DNA of 64,000 bases from NCBI GenBank assembly GCA_029747015.1, contig JAKOGI010000573.1, positions 407,501-471,500 of the forward strand, written 5' to 3'. Below, piece by piece: positions 12,060 to 23,909 of this stretch (within the stretch, counting starts at the first letter, position 1; each line of letters begins with the position of its first letter). The translations under genes were made by a program, and so were the position numbers. A model generated the notes under the pieces. The model ran no database searches. It saw only the letters and a list, made by a program, of their open reading frames with translations, and was not told where the DNA came from. The stretch is from Carnegiea gigantea. Taxonomy: Eukaryota; Streptophyta; Magnoliopsida; Caryophyllales; Cactaceae.

Positions 12060-13370
12060 TAGTTGTTGGTTAGCGGTGTGTCGTGTCACATGTGTAGTTA
12101 TCTAAGTTTATTAATGAACGTTAGTGAGCTAAGGCCTATTCCTGTCGATTTACCTATTGGCACAACGACCTTGGCTCATAGACGAAGATCGGTTCAATTA
12201 AGTTCTAAGATAATTTTACTGAATGTGCTTTATGTTCCTAACCGTAAGTGTAACTTAGTATCTATTGCGCAATTAGTTGATGAAATTTTTTGCACAATAA
12301 TATTTTCTGACAAGTTGTGTGTGGTACAGGACCCTACTACAAAGACCTTGATTGGAGTGGGTAAGCCAATAAGAGGGGTTTATTTCTACAATGAAACGTC
12401 ACCAGCTGGTGTTCAAGTAAACAAATTCGAGTCTTATGGTTTGTGGCATTATTGATTAGGACATCCACCAAGTTAGGCATTATCTAAGTGCTTTAGTAAT
12501 ATTGAGAAAGATTCTTACACTAAGTCTATTGTGTGGGATGCCTGTTTCCATGCCAAACAGACACGAATTCCGTTTCTTGATAGTGATAATAAAGCTGTGA
12601 ACTCGTTTGATTTAATTCATTGTGATACAGGGGGGCTTATTGTGTCAAATCTTTTTGTGGGGCACACTATTTTTTGTCAATCATTGATGATGCCAGTAGA
12701 CTAACTTAGGTCTATTTAATGAAAGAATAGGGAGAATGCTCTCAATTATTAAAGAATTTTTGTTTGATGGTGAACAGACAATTCGAGGTTTAAAAAAAAA
12801 TGATTCGGAGTGATAATGGCCGTGAATTCACCTATAACCCAATGAAGCAATTCTATGGGGAGCATGGAAAAACACATCAGACCGTTGTGTGGATACAATA
12901 CAACAGAATGGACAATTTAAAAGAAAACATCACCATATTTTAAACGTTGCTTGAGTTTAACACTTTCAGCCACATCTACCTATTGACTTTTGGGGTGAAT
13001 GTGTGCTAACCGTAACATATCTCATTAATAGGACTCGTACATTTGTTCTATATGCAATACACCATATGAAGTATTGTTTAAGGAAAAACCTTCATATTAT
13101 CACATTAAAATTTTTGGGATTTTATGCTTTGCTTATAAATTACAAGGACACAAAGATAAGTTTGAGAAAGGAGTAGGTAGTGTATTTTTATTGGGTGGAA
13201 CGAAGAGATGGAAAGTTTATGATCTAGAAATAGGCAAACTGTTTGTTAGTAGAGATGTCATATTTCAGGAAGAAATTTTTCATTCTATGCTTCTCAGAAA
13301 CAAGGAAACAATATTTCTTATGAAATTCTTGGTGACATGGTACATGGGGTATTTGATGATGATTGGGTAG
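12060..13370 (+). pseudogene. Copia GAG-pre-integrase and integrase remnant
   Basis: The frame from 12063 contains VLYVPNRKCNLVSIAQLVDE, typical of the region just before the copia integrase. Next come LWHYxLGHPPS at about 12440 (x is a stop where the family has a residue) and HAKQTRIPFLDSDNKAVNSF to DLIHCD at about 12555-12625, the start of the catalytic core. Later parts are shifted among frames. The distal end IKIFGILCFAYKLQGHKDKF (about 13104) and VYDLEIGKLFVSRDVIFQE matches the integrase C-terminal side. It is clearly dead, with several stops and frame changes. Confidence 0.8.
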
Positions 13371-13948
13371 GCCATGATTTTAGACAACATTGTGAAGCGA
13401 TGCCTGAGACTGAGGGTGTTGACCATTGCACAAAGACTTTACAGAAAGTGCGTAGCCTATCCTCTCTTACTGGGCCACAAGCTACGCATACACCCAGTCT
13501 ACACACTGAGCCCCATGAAGTGCCTACACAGCTCTCTCCCGGTCTGCTGCCAAGTGAAACCACCCAAAGTCCACACAATCACAGTCTGCCTAACTCTCTT
13601 GGGCCATGCGGTGTGATAGTTAACAGCCTAGGTTAGGCTGGCGTACCTGGAATGCAACAGACATTTGAACGTAGCTCAACTGATGGGCCACACACTACCG
13701 TTGGGCCCGAGGCACACTTGGATTCCGTAGAAAGTGGGAGTTTAGCATAGCCTAGTGAATCCGGTAGGACAAACTGGGCTAGGCGCATGGCTACTCATTT
13801 ACAAGACTATGTATGTTATTCGATGTTTCTCAGCAACCCCTCTTCTAACTGCAAGCATGAGAATCCACTCCAAAAGATGTCTTTAGGTAGCCCTTATCCC
13901 AAGCTAATTGTGTTACTTGTGATAATTTCTCTACTGTGAATAGAGATT

Positions 13949-15286
13949 TGATAAACCTCTATTTCGACCTTATTCTGACCCCTAGTTGGCCCTTTTTCCA
14001 GTGTTTTCATGTTCGATCTTGAGAAGAAAGGGCCAAATTAGCCTCATTCGGTCTAAATTTTACTCATATAGTGGTGTTTTGTGTTTTCAGGAGTTCCTAT
14101 AAGGAAACTGAGAAAATTTGTTAACATTGGTAGAAATGAGGGCTAAAAAGACGACCTGCAAGTTAGAAAAGAGATCGGCTAGACCCAGAGATTTGGCACG
14201 GGGACCCTATGCTTACCAGCACGATCCGTGCTGAAACATCATGAAGGACTGGCCAGTAGGGTGACACGGCCACCCCGTGCTAGGTGGCACGACCGTGCCA
14301 CCCCAGCCAGTGGCACATGGTCACCCTGTGCCCACTGGCACGGCCGTGCCACTCCTGTGCCATTGCGATTTAAATGCTTTTTGAGTGCGATTTTTGAGGA
14401 GGCCTTCTTTTCTTTTGGAGAGCACTTTTCCTAAAATTTTTCTAGGTTTTTGTTAGAGAGATTTTTAATGAGTTACTTCTGCAATTGGGTGTAGATTGAA
14501 GATTGTTCAACAATTACGCTTCGGTTTAATTCAAGTTTATTTCTTGAATCTTCCTCTCTCTTTTGTTGTTGCTTTCAGGATTTCATGTGAATTATGCTTG
14601 TGACTCTTGAAATCGTATTGTTCGATTTTGAGATAATGTGTGGCTAATCTCCTAACTTAGGTTGGGATTAACAACGATCATGTGTAGTTGAATCATGAAT
14701 TAGCCCTATACCCTACTTCCTCCATGTTTGTGTTCACGTTTTCTACTATGCGCATCACGTGTTCGATGAAATGCTCAAGAGAGCATTCATCTATTGTTAT
14801 TAAGGTTTAGGGGAGCATTGAAAGACGAAACCTTTACCTAGCGTGACTTAGTAGACAATTAAGATTTTAATATGAAAATAGTTAAGGTTCTAATTGGGAT
14901 TCGCGATTGTACACCTTGTAATTCTCTAACTTTTAATCCCATGAGAATAGGCGACTATGGTTCTAGGATTAGTCTTCGACCCTTGAGAGAGGGAGGAGAT
15001 GAACTTTATTGACAATCTATCCACTCATAATGCATGCTTGGGTTTGTTTGACAGGTTTAGTAATTGATTCGCTATCATACTCGTGCTCTTAATTCCAACC
15101 TAGGTATTTTACCGCTCTGTTATCTTATTGATCTGTAGTTTATCCTTTAATCTCCAATATTGATTGGCCTAGATTGAGTAGAGTAATTAGGTCTAATAAT
15201 TGAAAGCAAGCTCCTTGTGGATTCGACCGGTACTTGCCAGTTGCTAACTACAGTTATGCCATGCACTTACGGTTTAAAGCGTAACA
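13949..15286 (+). repeat. 5' LTR of the gypsy element
   Basis: A 1338-bp LTR, TG...CA bounded. Around 14195-14360 it is GC-rich with near-palindromic words, including the perfect 16-bp palindrome TGGCACGGCCGTGCCA (14336-14351) and a near-palindrome at 14283-14302. The apparent reading frame at 14228-14434 lies across this palindromic stretch and is not considered coding. TATA and poly(A) signals were not resolved. Confidence 0.9.
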
Positions 15287-15292
15287 AGTTTT

Positions 15293-15308
15293 TGGCACCG
15301 TTGCCGGG
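15293..15308 (+). other. tRNA-Asp primer binding site
   Basis: TGGCACCGTTGCCGGG lies six bases after the LTR end. It is complementary, with one mismatch (A for G at the fifth position), to the 3' end of plant tRNA-Asp(GTC), the primer used by Athila and Tat elements. Confidence 0.85.
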
Positions 15309-15601
15309 AAGCTTGTTCCTTTCAATATTAGAACCGATTGAAATAATCCAGACTTCATTTTTATTTTCCTTTTTATAGTTTTTAACTCTTCCTTATCCTT
15401 GTTAGATATCGTTTACGCTTGGTGTAGTGTTTGTTTTACATGCATAGGAGAAGCCAAGGGAATTAAAACCTTGTCCCGTTCAATCCTAAAATCGAAGCAA
15501 CCCCTCGAAGGCGAGGTGGAGAAGTGAGAAGAAAGAAGAGGGCAGTGGTAGAGATGGTAGGGCAAGATCAAAGAGTGTTGTGAGACTATGCCCTACCACA
15601 G

Positions 15602-16375
15602 ATGTCAGGCATCACCTCATCGGTAGTTAGCCCTGCGGTAGAGGCTAACAACTTCGAGCTCAGCTCCGCCCTCATAACCTTTGTGGAGAGAGATCAGTTC
15701 GGCGGGCACCCCTTGGATAACTCCAATATGCGCTTTCGCAAATTCCTTGCGAAGTGTGACACCATCAAGTTCAAAGGGGTATCCACCAATGCCATACGAC
15801 TGAGGCTTTTCCCCTTCTCACTAAAGCATAGAGCCAGCAACTGGTTACAGAATGAGGAGCCCAGCTCATTCACTACTTGGGAGGCACTCTCAAAGGCTTT
15901 CCTTAATAAATATTTTCCACTTGGGAAAACTACAAAGTTGAGGACGGACATCACTTCCTTTACTCAGCGAGATGGGGTGTCCTTGTACGAGGCTTGGAAG
16001 AGGTTTAAAGACCTCCAACGGTAGTGCCCTCACCATGGTGTGCCTAACTGGCTCCTCCTCCAGACATTCTACGATGGGCTAGAACAGTTGGTCAAGATAT
16101 CAGCAGATGCCGCAGTGAGAGGCGCTCCCATCGGAAAGTCTATTGAAGCAGTAGAGGTTCCATTAGAAGAGATGACTTCTAACAACTATCACTGGTCGAC
16201 TGAGAGAGCCACCCTAAAGAGGAGTAGTGGTAGATATGAGGTAGATGCTGTGACATTCCTAGCCAGCAGGGTAGATGCACCGGCACAGAGGCCGGACAGG
16301 GTGCAGGCACTCCTAGCCTTGCTAGAGTGTATGCTGTTTGTGAGACTTATGATGTACAGGGCATACTTCTGTTGA
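15602..16375 (+). pseudogene. Athila/Tat gag, one internal stop plus decay
   Basis: Retrotransposon gag. The frame opens at 15602 with NNFELSSALITFVERDQFGG (from residue 17), the conserved entry of Athila/Tat gag. It continues through IRLRLFPFSLKHRASNWL and YEAWKRFKDLQR to a TAG at 16022-16024. The same frame resumes with CPHHGVPNWLLLQTFYDG and runs past FLASRVDAPAQRPDRVQALL to 16375. A single nonsense codon thus divides an otherwise long frame, where the family usually has Leu. The zinc-knuckle region after 16330 is shifted and eroded. It is much better preserved than the copia genes around it, which fits a later insertion. Confidence 0.85.
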
Positions 16376-16984
16376 GTGCTGCAATGGTTTTTCTACCATT
16401 AAGCATGCTAACGCCCTTCATAGCTTTAACCCTCCACCATAGCACAATTCCCACTCTACTATTTATAATCAAGGTTGGAAGAGCCACCCCAATCCACTCT
16501 ACAAAAACCCCAACTCTTATTCTAGATTTCTATACAGCCGACTGGATTCCCATATAGAGCTCCCTACAACCCACCCCCTCCACCTCTATATCCCACATTT
16601 AACTTGGAGAGTCTCATGGAGCATTTCATAGCGATCCAAACCAAGACCAATGAAACTCTTTGTAAGTCAATCAACCAGCTAGCCGCAAAGTTTGATTCTA
16701 GACACACAGATTGCCTAGATAACCTAGCAGGTTAGTCATTTGTCCCGGCCTCAGGGGCATCTACCAGGTTAGCCTGAGACCAAACCCAGAGGACATATCA
16801 ATGCTATTTCTGCAGTGGGTGAGAGGATAGAGGGGAGTCCTGTCATGATCCTCTAGAGACAGTTTTAGTTCCTAATTTTGCAGGAACTGATGAGCAGAAG
16901 GAAGAGGAGAGCTTGAGCTGTAATGCAAAGGTCACTCCTCCACCTCCAGTTTGCCCTTATCAGCCACTTATACCTTACCCTTAG

Positions 16985-17880
16985 AGGGTGGCATGGGCTA
17001 AGCTATCTAAGCTTGAGCCTAGATTCATGAGATTTCTGGATGTGCTGAGTCGGATTTGTGCTGATGCCATTTTCTTAGAAGTTCTCAAGAAAACACTGGT
17101 CTACTTTAAATTTTTGAGAGAGTTCCTTTCCAAGAAAGGTGAGCCTGAGGGAGTTCCAGTGGTCCCAATTGGAGAAGTTTGCAGCTCAGTTCTCCAGAGT
17201 CAGTCACTATTGAAGTTGCAGGATCTTGGTAGCTTCTCTATCCCTTGCTGCATAGGGGATGTGCAGATCGAGAGAGTCCTCTGTGATATGGGGGCCAGTG
17301 TGAGTTTAATGCCTCTCGCTCTCTCTGTGTAAGAAGTTTGAGTTACTAGACTTGAACCCCACCACCACAATCATACAGGTAGCAGATTGCACCCTCAGGC
17401 GATCTGCAGGTATTTTGGAGGACTTTCCTATTCAAGTGGGTAAGTTTATCTTCTCCTGCGATTTTATTACCATGGATATCGATGAGAGCTCTTGGATCCC
17501 TATTATCCTTCGGAGGCCATTTCTGGCTACTACAGGGGCGGTGATTGATGTACAGGCAGGAACTATGCCTTTCCAGTTATACGGTGATGGGGTTGATTTC
17601 TCTTTCCCTCCATCCATACCATCTTCAGTTTCTGCTCCTCCTTCACTTCTTGAAGAACCTGCATATTCTATCCCTCACGCAGCTATTTCTAGCGTCACAG
17701 TGTTTAATGAGGATGGAGGACCTTATATGAGGTCTATAGTGCTGTATGATCTACCTCTACCCATCCCTACTACTTTTGAAGGCACTACTTTTCACCCTGG
17801 GAACGTGTTAGAGGCAATACGATTCATCACTTCACCACCTCCACCTTCCTTCATTCTGCCATCATCTACCAATCTGAGGT
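16985..17880 (+). pseudogene. Retropepsin-like protease of the gypsy element
   Basis: The first frame (from about 16988) ends in CDMGASVSLMPLAL, the retropepsin active-site block with the catalytic Asp codon at 17285; Met replaces the usual Leu/Thr beside it. A frame change near 17330 leads to a second frame, from 17352, with IIQVADCTLRR, FPIQVGKFIF and WIPIILRRPFLATTGAVIDV, the distal half of the Athila/Tat protease. It ends at 17880, after which no polymerase domain follows. The normal role is processing of Gag(-Pol). The frameshift and substitutions make it inactive as it stands. Confidence 0.8.
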
Positions 17881-19839
17881 AAGGGTCGAGCTAAGGACTT
17901 TAAATAAGCGCTTCTTGGGAGGCAATTCAAGCATCTTTCAAAAAAAAGGAAAAAAAAGGGGCGTGTCATTTTCCCCCCATCTTTCCCCTTTTCCCTTATG
18001 CGCTATTGGTTCTCCCCTCCCCTTGGCCTTTTCGTATGTCCTTTTCATTGAGGACAATGAAAATCTCAAGTATGGGGGGTGATCTTATAGCTCTTTGGAT
18101 GAAATTGTAGACTTTGGGGTGTGGGTTGAATGACTTTACTTGCATTCGCATCATATAGATAGGACATCACATAGTTTTAATATATATTATTGTTGCAGTT
18201 TTTATTTAGTAGCGCATGTAATTTAGAGCATATAGGTTAGGTTTTGCATCTCAAAAAGGCAAAATAATTGAGTGGGGCATTCATAAGCTTTCCAGGCACT
18301 ACTTCTTACCCTTCTCTTCATTATCCTTTATATATTTACTGCTTTCTTAGTTAGATTTAGTGCTTTCTGAATAAAAAAGTTGAATAAAAGTTGTGAAAAC
18401 CCCCCTGTCATGATGAGAATACAAGGGGTGATGATCGATTGGTCATGTTGATTGTGTGTTGAGGTGTGGCTGGTTTTGGTGTGAGTTTTGTGAAGATGTG
18501 TTTTGACATTGCCATCTATAGTTCCTTTGGCCTACATTGCATGTCAATTGTCTTTGAGACTTATGTGGTTTGATTTGATTGACCTTGATAAATGGGGCAT
18601 ATCTTGGAGTAAATTGCTTGACTGTGGTATATTTACTTATGAGACTTTGAGCCTAATGACTATTCTTTGCATATAGTCTCTTACTTCCTTTCATATGTGA
18701 CTCATCTATGATTGCATCTCTAGAACTTGGTCTTGATCCCTTTGAAATCACATTTAGCATTTTGTGTACGTCAATATGATTGAGGCTAATTTTGTTTTAT
18801 ACAGTCACGTGAGCCTAAAAGCCACCTATTGATGTGTTTTACCCCTTTTGCTAGCCCTTTGTGCCTTCTTCTCCCTTTTCTTTTGGTTACATCCCATCCA
18901 CTATACACTTGGCCTATCCATATTCTTTATATCCTTGTCAAGGTCTAGTGGAGCAATACTTTCATTTGAGTTGGGTTTGCTTTTGAAGTTAGTTCACCTG
19001 GGGTATTCTATTGGTGGCTTTTATAAGAGGAGTGGTGATTTGATTTTTGTATTTCCCGTGCCATTCACATGTCCTTTTTCACTTCAAAGAAAAGAAAAAA
19101 AAGGAAGCAAAGAAAGAAAAGAAAGAAAAGAAAGAAAGAAGTAGAAATGTTGTGAATAAAGTGGTTGGCATGGGGTCATGAGGATAAGATTGTCTAATTC
19201 CTCCTTTGAGGGTTTTGTGGGGTCTATTGCTCAATGTTCAATTGAGGTGTGAAGTTGTTGTTTAGACATTAGTTGTGGAAGTGTTTTTGCTCCCTAGTCC
19301 TTTGACTATTTGCTTCACCTTTCCCAAATTTGTTCGACTTCTCACCCTTAACCTTGGCCCCATTACATCCTCTGTACAAGTTCTCATGATTGGCATATTG
19401 CATTTTGCATCCAGTGGTGGAGAATCGAGAACTTTACTGAGCTCATGGTAATTTGCTTGACTGAATAGAGTATTGAGTGCACCCTTACTACATATTCTAA
19501 ACACACTGAGGGGAGTCTTCCACTTTGTCCTAAAGTGAGGTTCTACAAGTCTTGCTTACTCATCATTTATTAAGGAAGGTCTTGTCCTACTATATGCTTC
19601 GATATTGGGGTGCTTGATGTGTTGCATTTGGATAGGGTGATTTATGGATGGTAGTGCACGTGTTTCATTAAGAATGTCTCACACCTTAAATTGGCCGCCT
19701 TTAGTGCGTGATCTAACTTGCTTTCTTGATTGGTCATCTCTTGCCTGAGGAGGGTGATTTATAGGTTCATCTCCCTTTTTTTTGAACAGTCATAAGTTAG
19801 TCTTGCCTAGGAACAAGTAAGAGATGAGCATGTGGGAGT
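17881..19839 (+). other. Non-coding 3' internal region of the gypsy element
   Basis: This is the region where RT, RNase H and integrase would be expected, and no such motif was seen in any frame. It contains the GAGGACAATG / AAGTATGGGGGG words (about 18048-18080), an A/G microsatellite of AAAG units (19086-19141), and a purine-rich stretch just before the 3' LTR (GTGGGAGT, 19832-19839) that could be the polypurine tract. Confidence 0.7.
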
Positions 19840-21172
19840 TGATAAACCTCTATTTCAACCTTTTTTAGCCCCTAATTAATCCCTTTTTCCAATGTTTTCA
19901 TGTTTGATCTTGAGGAGAAATGGTCAAATTAGCCTCCTTTGATCTAAATTTCGCTCATATAGTGGTATTTCATGTTTTCAGGAGTTCCTGTTAGGAAACC
20001 GAGAAAATCCGCTAACACTGGTAGAAAGGAGGGCTAAGAAGATGAGCGGCAAGTCAAAAAAGAGACCGGCTAGACCCAGAGATTTGGCACGGGGACCCCA
20101 TGCTTACGGCACGGTCATGCCGCGCTGAAACATCACGAACGACTAGCCAGCAGCGTGGCGCAGCCACCTCGTGCTGGGTGGCATGGTCGTTGCCACCCCA
20201 GCCAGTGGTGCACGGTTACCCCATGCCCACTAGCACGGCCGCACCACTACTATGCCGTCGCGATTTAAATGCTTTTTGAGTGTGGTTTTCGAGGAGGCCT
20301 TTGTTTTGGAGAGCACTTTTCCTAAAACTTTTCAAGGTTTTTGTTAGAGAGATTTTTAGTGAGTTACCTTTGCAATTGGTGTAGATTGAAGATTGTTCAA
20401 CAATTACTCTTCCGTTTAACTCAAGTTTGTTTCTTGAATCTTTCTCTCTCTTTTGTTGTTGCTTTTAGGATTTTGTGTGAATTACGCTTGTGACTCTTGG
20501 AATCGTATCGTTTGATTTTGAGATCGTGTGTGGCTAATCTCCCAACTTAGGTTGGGATTAACGCCGATAATGTGTAGTTGAATTATGAATTAGCCCCAAG
20601 CCCTACTTCCACCATGTTTGCATTTATATTTTCTACTATGCGCACCATGTGTTCGATGAAATGCTCGAGAGAGCATTCATCTTTGTTATTAAGGTTTAGT
20701 GGAGCGTTGAAAGATGAAACCTTTACTTAGCGTGACTCAGTAGACAATTAAAATTTTAATAGGAAAATAATTAAGGTTTTAATTGAAATTTGGGATTGTA
20801 GACCTTGTAATCCTCTAACTTTTAATCCTATGAGAATAGGTGACTATGGTTTTAGAATTAGTCTTCGACTCTTGAGAGGAGGAGATGGACTTTATTGACA
20901 ATCTATCCACTCATAATGTGTGCTTGGGTCTGTTTGACGGGGTTAGTAATTGATTCGCTATCATATTCATGCTCTTAATTCCAACCTAGGTGTTTTATCA
21001 TTCTGTTATCTTCTTCATCAATAGTTTATCTGTTAATCTCCGATATTGATTGGCCTAGATTGAGTAGAGTAGTTAGTTCTAGTAATTAAAAGCAAGCTCC
21101 TTGTGGATTCGATTTGTATTTGCCGGTTGTTAGCTACAGCTATGTCGTGCACTTGCAGTTTAAAACGTAACA
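19840..21172 (+). repeat. 3' LTR of the gypsy element
   Basis: A 1333-bp direct repeat of 13949-15286, collinear throughout with many single-base differences and few small indels. The GC-rich palindromic segment (about 20090-20250) is more eroded than in the 5' copy; for example, the perfect palindrome has lost its symmetry. Confidence 0.9.
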
Positions 21173-22700
21173 TTGTTATCTTGCTGCTATCACCAAAATT
21201 GTCGAGCCTAGGTTCTGTCATGAAGCAATAAAGGAACCGAAATAGAGAGAAGTCATGGCAAAGGAGATTCAAGCCTTAGAACTCAATAAGACATAGAGTA
21301 TCGAAGGCTTGCCTTCGGGAAAGAAGTCCATTTATTGTAAATGGGTTTATAAGGTCAAATACAAATAAGATGGGAGCATCAAATGATACAAAGCATGTCT
21401 TGTCATTTGAGACGATCAAGAAATTGAAGGGTTTGACTATCAGTAGTGTTTTGCACCTGTTGCAAAGATGACCAGTGTCAGATGCTTCCCCTCAGTAGCT
21501 ATAGCAAAACGTTGGTGCTTACACCAGATGGATGTTAATAACTGTTCCTACGTGGCGATTTAGACGAAGAGGTTTACATGATCTTGCCCCCAGTTTCAAG
21601 TTGACTTATCCTAACAAGGCATGTCAGTTACAAAAATCTTTATATGGGCTGCGTCACTCCCCCACGCATTGATTTGCCAAATAGTCATCCAAACTCATCG
21701 AATATGGCTTTATTAGGTCATATGCTGACTATTCTTTGTTTACCTATGAGAAGGGTGACAAACTTAAAGCCATATTGGTTTATGTTAATGATCTGGCACT
21801 TACTAGCAATGACACTGATACTTCTGCTAATTTCAAATAGTATCTAAATTAGTGTTTTCATATTAAGGATTTGAGTTCACTCAAATATTTTTTAGGAATC
21901 AAAGTAGCCAGAAATCCCCAACGACTCTTGTTGTGTCAGGGTAAATATGCTCTTGAAATAGTAGATGAATGTGGATCCTAGGGCACAAACCTGCAGAATT
22001 GCCCATGGAGGCCAATCATAAGTTGGCCCTTTCTATAGGAAAAATAGTCACGGATCCAACTCAATATCGAAGATTGGTGGGCCGCCTTATATATCTCACT
22101 ATAACCGGGCCTGAATTAAGCTATGCAGTTCATATTTTATCACAATTTATACGCAAGTCCAACGAAAAGCATTTGGAGGCAGCCAAAAGAGTTTTGTGCT
22201 ATTTGAAAGGAAATCCTGAGCAAGGGATCCTCTTCAAGAGAGATTCAGATCTTCAAATCTATGCCTATTATAACTCAAATTGGGAGGCATGTCCTATCAC
22301 GCGGTGCTCTCTAACTGGGTAGTATATAACACTGGGAGGCTCACTAATTTCCTAGAAGACCAAGAAAGAAAGCACACTATCCCAATCGTCAGCAGAAGCT
22401 GAATACCAAGCTATGGTCACGATCACTAGTGAGATGATTTGGCTCAAGTCCTTTCTTGCATCCATGGGTGTGTTCTTGTCTAGATCGATTCGACTTTATT
22501 GTAATAATCAGGCAGCCATGCACTTTGCAAGAAATAATGTATTCCATGAAAGAAGAAACACATCGAGATTAATTGCCATTTTGTTTGGGAACTAATATTA
22601 TCTGCTGAATAGGTTACTTTCTATGTTCCATCTAGACTTCAGATAGCAGATGTTTTTACTAAAGCCCTAGGCAAACAACAGTTTTGTTTTTGTTAGGCAA
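21173..22700 (+). pseudogene. Copia reverse transcriptase and RNase H remnant
   Basis: After the gypsy insertion the copia polymerase resumes with LAAITKIVEP (about 21180), GKKSIYCKWVYKVKY (about 21318) and FAPVAKMTSVRCFPSVA (about 21450). The active-site block at about 21778 reads VYVNDLALTSND, so the second catalytic Asp of YVDD is Asn. GQLIYLTITGPELSY-like and RNase H pieces follow at 21969-22322 and 22413-22690 (LQIADVFTKAL near 22650). Frames change repeatedly and there are many stops. Confidence 0.85.
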
Positions 22701-22740
22701 GTCCGGCGTCATTAACCTCATGCTCAAACTTTAGGGCGAG

Positions 22741-22979
22741 TGATGGAGTTACATATTGTGAAGGAGTGTATTCCAAGGACACGTCTTACTTGCACATCAA
22801 GCTACGGTTAGAACTCTAGGGCATGACAAATTGTTTGTGTATAAAATGCACGTAAGTCATAGCTAGTTCAAGGCAGAGAAATACGGAGCTAGCTTCGGCC
22901 ATCCCCTCTCTCCTCCCTCGCTGTAACATTTCAAAATGCTTTATCAACATACAATACATGCTACATTATTCTATAATCA
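22741..22979 (+). repeat. Copia 3' LTR
   Basis: A purine-rich tract (TTAGGGCGAG) runs into TGATGGAGTTACATATTG. The sequence ends with CA at 22979, about 30 bases before the MITE. The length (239 bp) is modest but usual for this group. With no 5' partner in the window, the end is set by the TG...CA rule only. Confidence 0.6.
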
Positions 22980-23010
22980 TATGAAGATTGCTAGTGGAGT
23001 GATGAGGCAC

Positions 23011-23553
23011 TAGGGCTGTGCCCAAAAAAAAAAAAAAGGCCCGAAAATCAAACCAAAAAATCCAAAAAATCGAACAAACAACTAGTTAATTGAACAAATT
23101 TTTCCAAAAAGTCGATTCGGTTAACTGAACTGAAAAAAAAAATTTTGATTTTTGGTTCGATTACAGTTCGGACGATTTAAAAATTTGATTAATCAGCAGT
23201 TAACCGAATAGAAAATAATTTTGCTTTTTAAAAATTATACACAAAAATGCAAAAATTAGGTAAGAAAGTGCACTTTTTTATTATTTATGAATGGTTACCA
23301 AAATTTAATTTTTATTTAGGTAAGAAAGTATACTTTTTTTAATTATTTGTGGACGGTTAACTGGTGATCGAACCAAAAAACGGTTAACTGAACTAAAAAA
23401 CCGGTCAAAGTCGGTTTGGGTTTTCGACGAACCAAAATTTTTAGTTAACCAAAAAGCGGCTAAGTGAAATTTTCAGTTCAATTACGGTTCAGAGTTTTTT
23501 GAACAGAAAAACTAATTAACTGATTTTGGGTTAACTAATTTTGCACGTCCCTA
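23011..23553. mobile_element. hAT-type MITE with 8-bp target duplication, 543 bp
   Basis: The ends TAGGGCTGTGC and (complement of right end) TAGGGACGTGC match at 9 of 11 bases. The flanking octamer TGAGGCAC is identical on both sides (23003-23010 and 23554-23561), diagnostic of hAT-type insertion. The interior has no coding sequence and is full of the word CGGTTAACTG and its complement in both orientations, the usual subterminal motif of such elements. Confidence 0.92.
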
Positions 23554-23561
23554 TGAGGCAC

Positions 23562-23909
23562 CCCTTCCATGTGGAACATGTGGTTTGAAACCCGGCTGTG
23601 GGACTCGTTGTTTTCTCAGCAAAGTAGCTGCCAATTTACGTTATTGAAGCCCAAACAAAGTGATGACCATATTTTGTGTGTTGATATTTTCCTTTTGTTA
23701 TAACTTTATTATTCATCAGTTTTATAACTTTATTTATAATCCATAGACATATAATTTAAGTTATGAATATGTAATTACAAATTAAATGAAAAATATATGC
23801 AAGTCATATCAATAATATTATTTATTTGCTCACCAAAATAATATATGTATATAACAATGCTCACCAAATATGACAACATTGTTTGACAAACATACTACTA
23901 GTGTCTCCA
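23562..23909. other. Intergenic DNA, nothing recognised
   Basis: AT-rich DNA between the MITE and the next LTR remnant. No reading frame or structural RNA could be supported. Confidence 0.5.

Larger units (their letters stand above)
13949..21172 (+). mobile_element. Athila/Tat-type Ty3/gypsy element with gag and protease only
   Basis: Two direct LTRs (13949-15286 and 19840-21172) begin TGATAAACCTCTATTTC and end GTAACA. Inside are a tRNA-Asp primer site, a gag of Athila/Tat type, a protease, and about 2 kb of non-coding DNA that includes the words GAGGACAATG and AAGTATGGGGGG usual near the 3' part of these elements. Nothing between 17881 and 19839 resembles reverse transcriptase, RNase H or integrase. 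The element therefore depends on others, or is a deletion derivative, in the manner of TR-GAG elements. The LTRs differ by eye at roughly one base in eight, mostly C/T and G/A changes, so the insertion is old. The flanking 5-mers (AGATT and TTGTT) do not form a clear target duplication. Confidence 0.88.
11170..22979 (+). mobile_element. 5'-truncated Ty1/copia retrotransposon, interrupted
   Basis: Relics of gag (about 11310-11800), integrase (12060-13370), the integrase-RT linker (13370-13948), RT and RNase H (21173-22700) and a 3' LTR (22741-22979) lie in Ty1/copia order on the plus strand. A 7.2-kb gypsy element at 13949-21172 splits them. The frame resumes after it with LAAITKIVEP, the usual start of the copia RT region, so the two halves belong to one element. 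No 5' LTR or primer site is visible. Every domain carries stops or frameshifts, so this is the oldest layer of this nest. Confidence 0.85.

Noticed and set aside
14228..14434. Arg/Pro/His-rich reading frame in the 5' LTR
   Set aside because: It crosses palindromic LTR DNA and is not kept in the 3' LTR copy.
13944..21177. 5-bp target duplication of the gypsy element
   Set aside because: AGATT and TTGTT differ at three of five positions, so no duplication is claimed.
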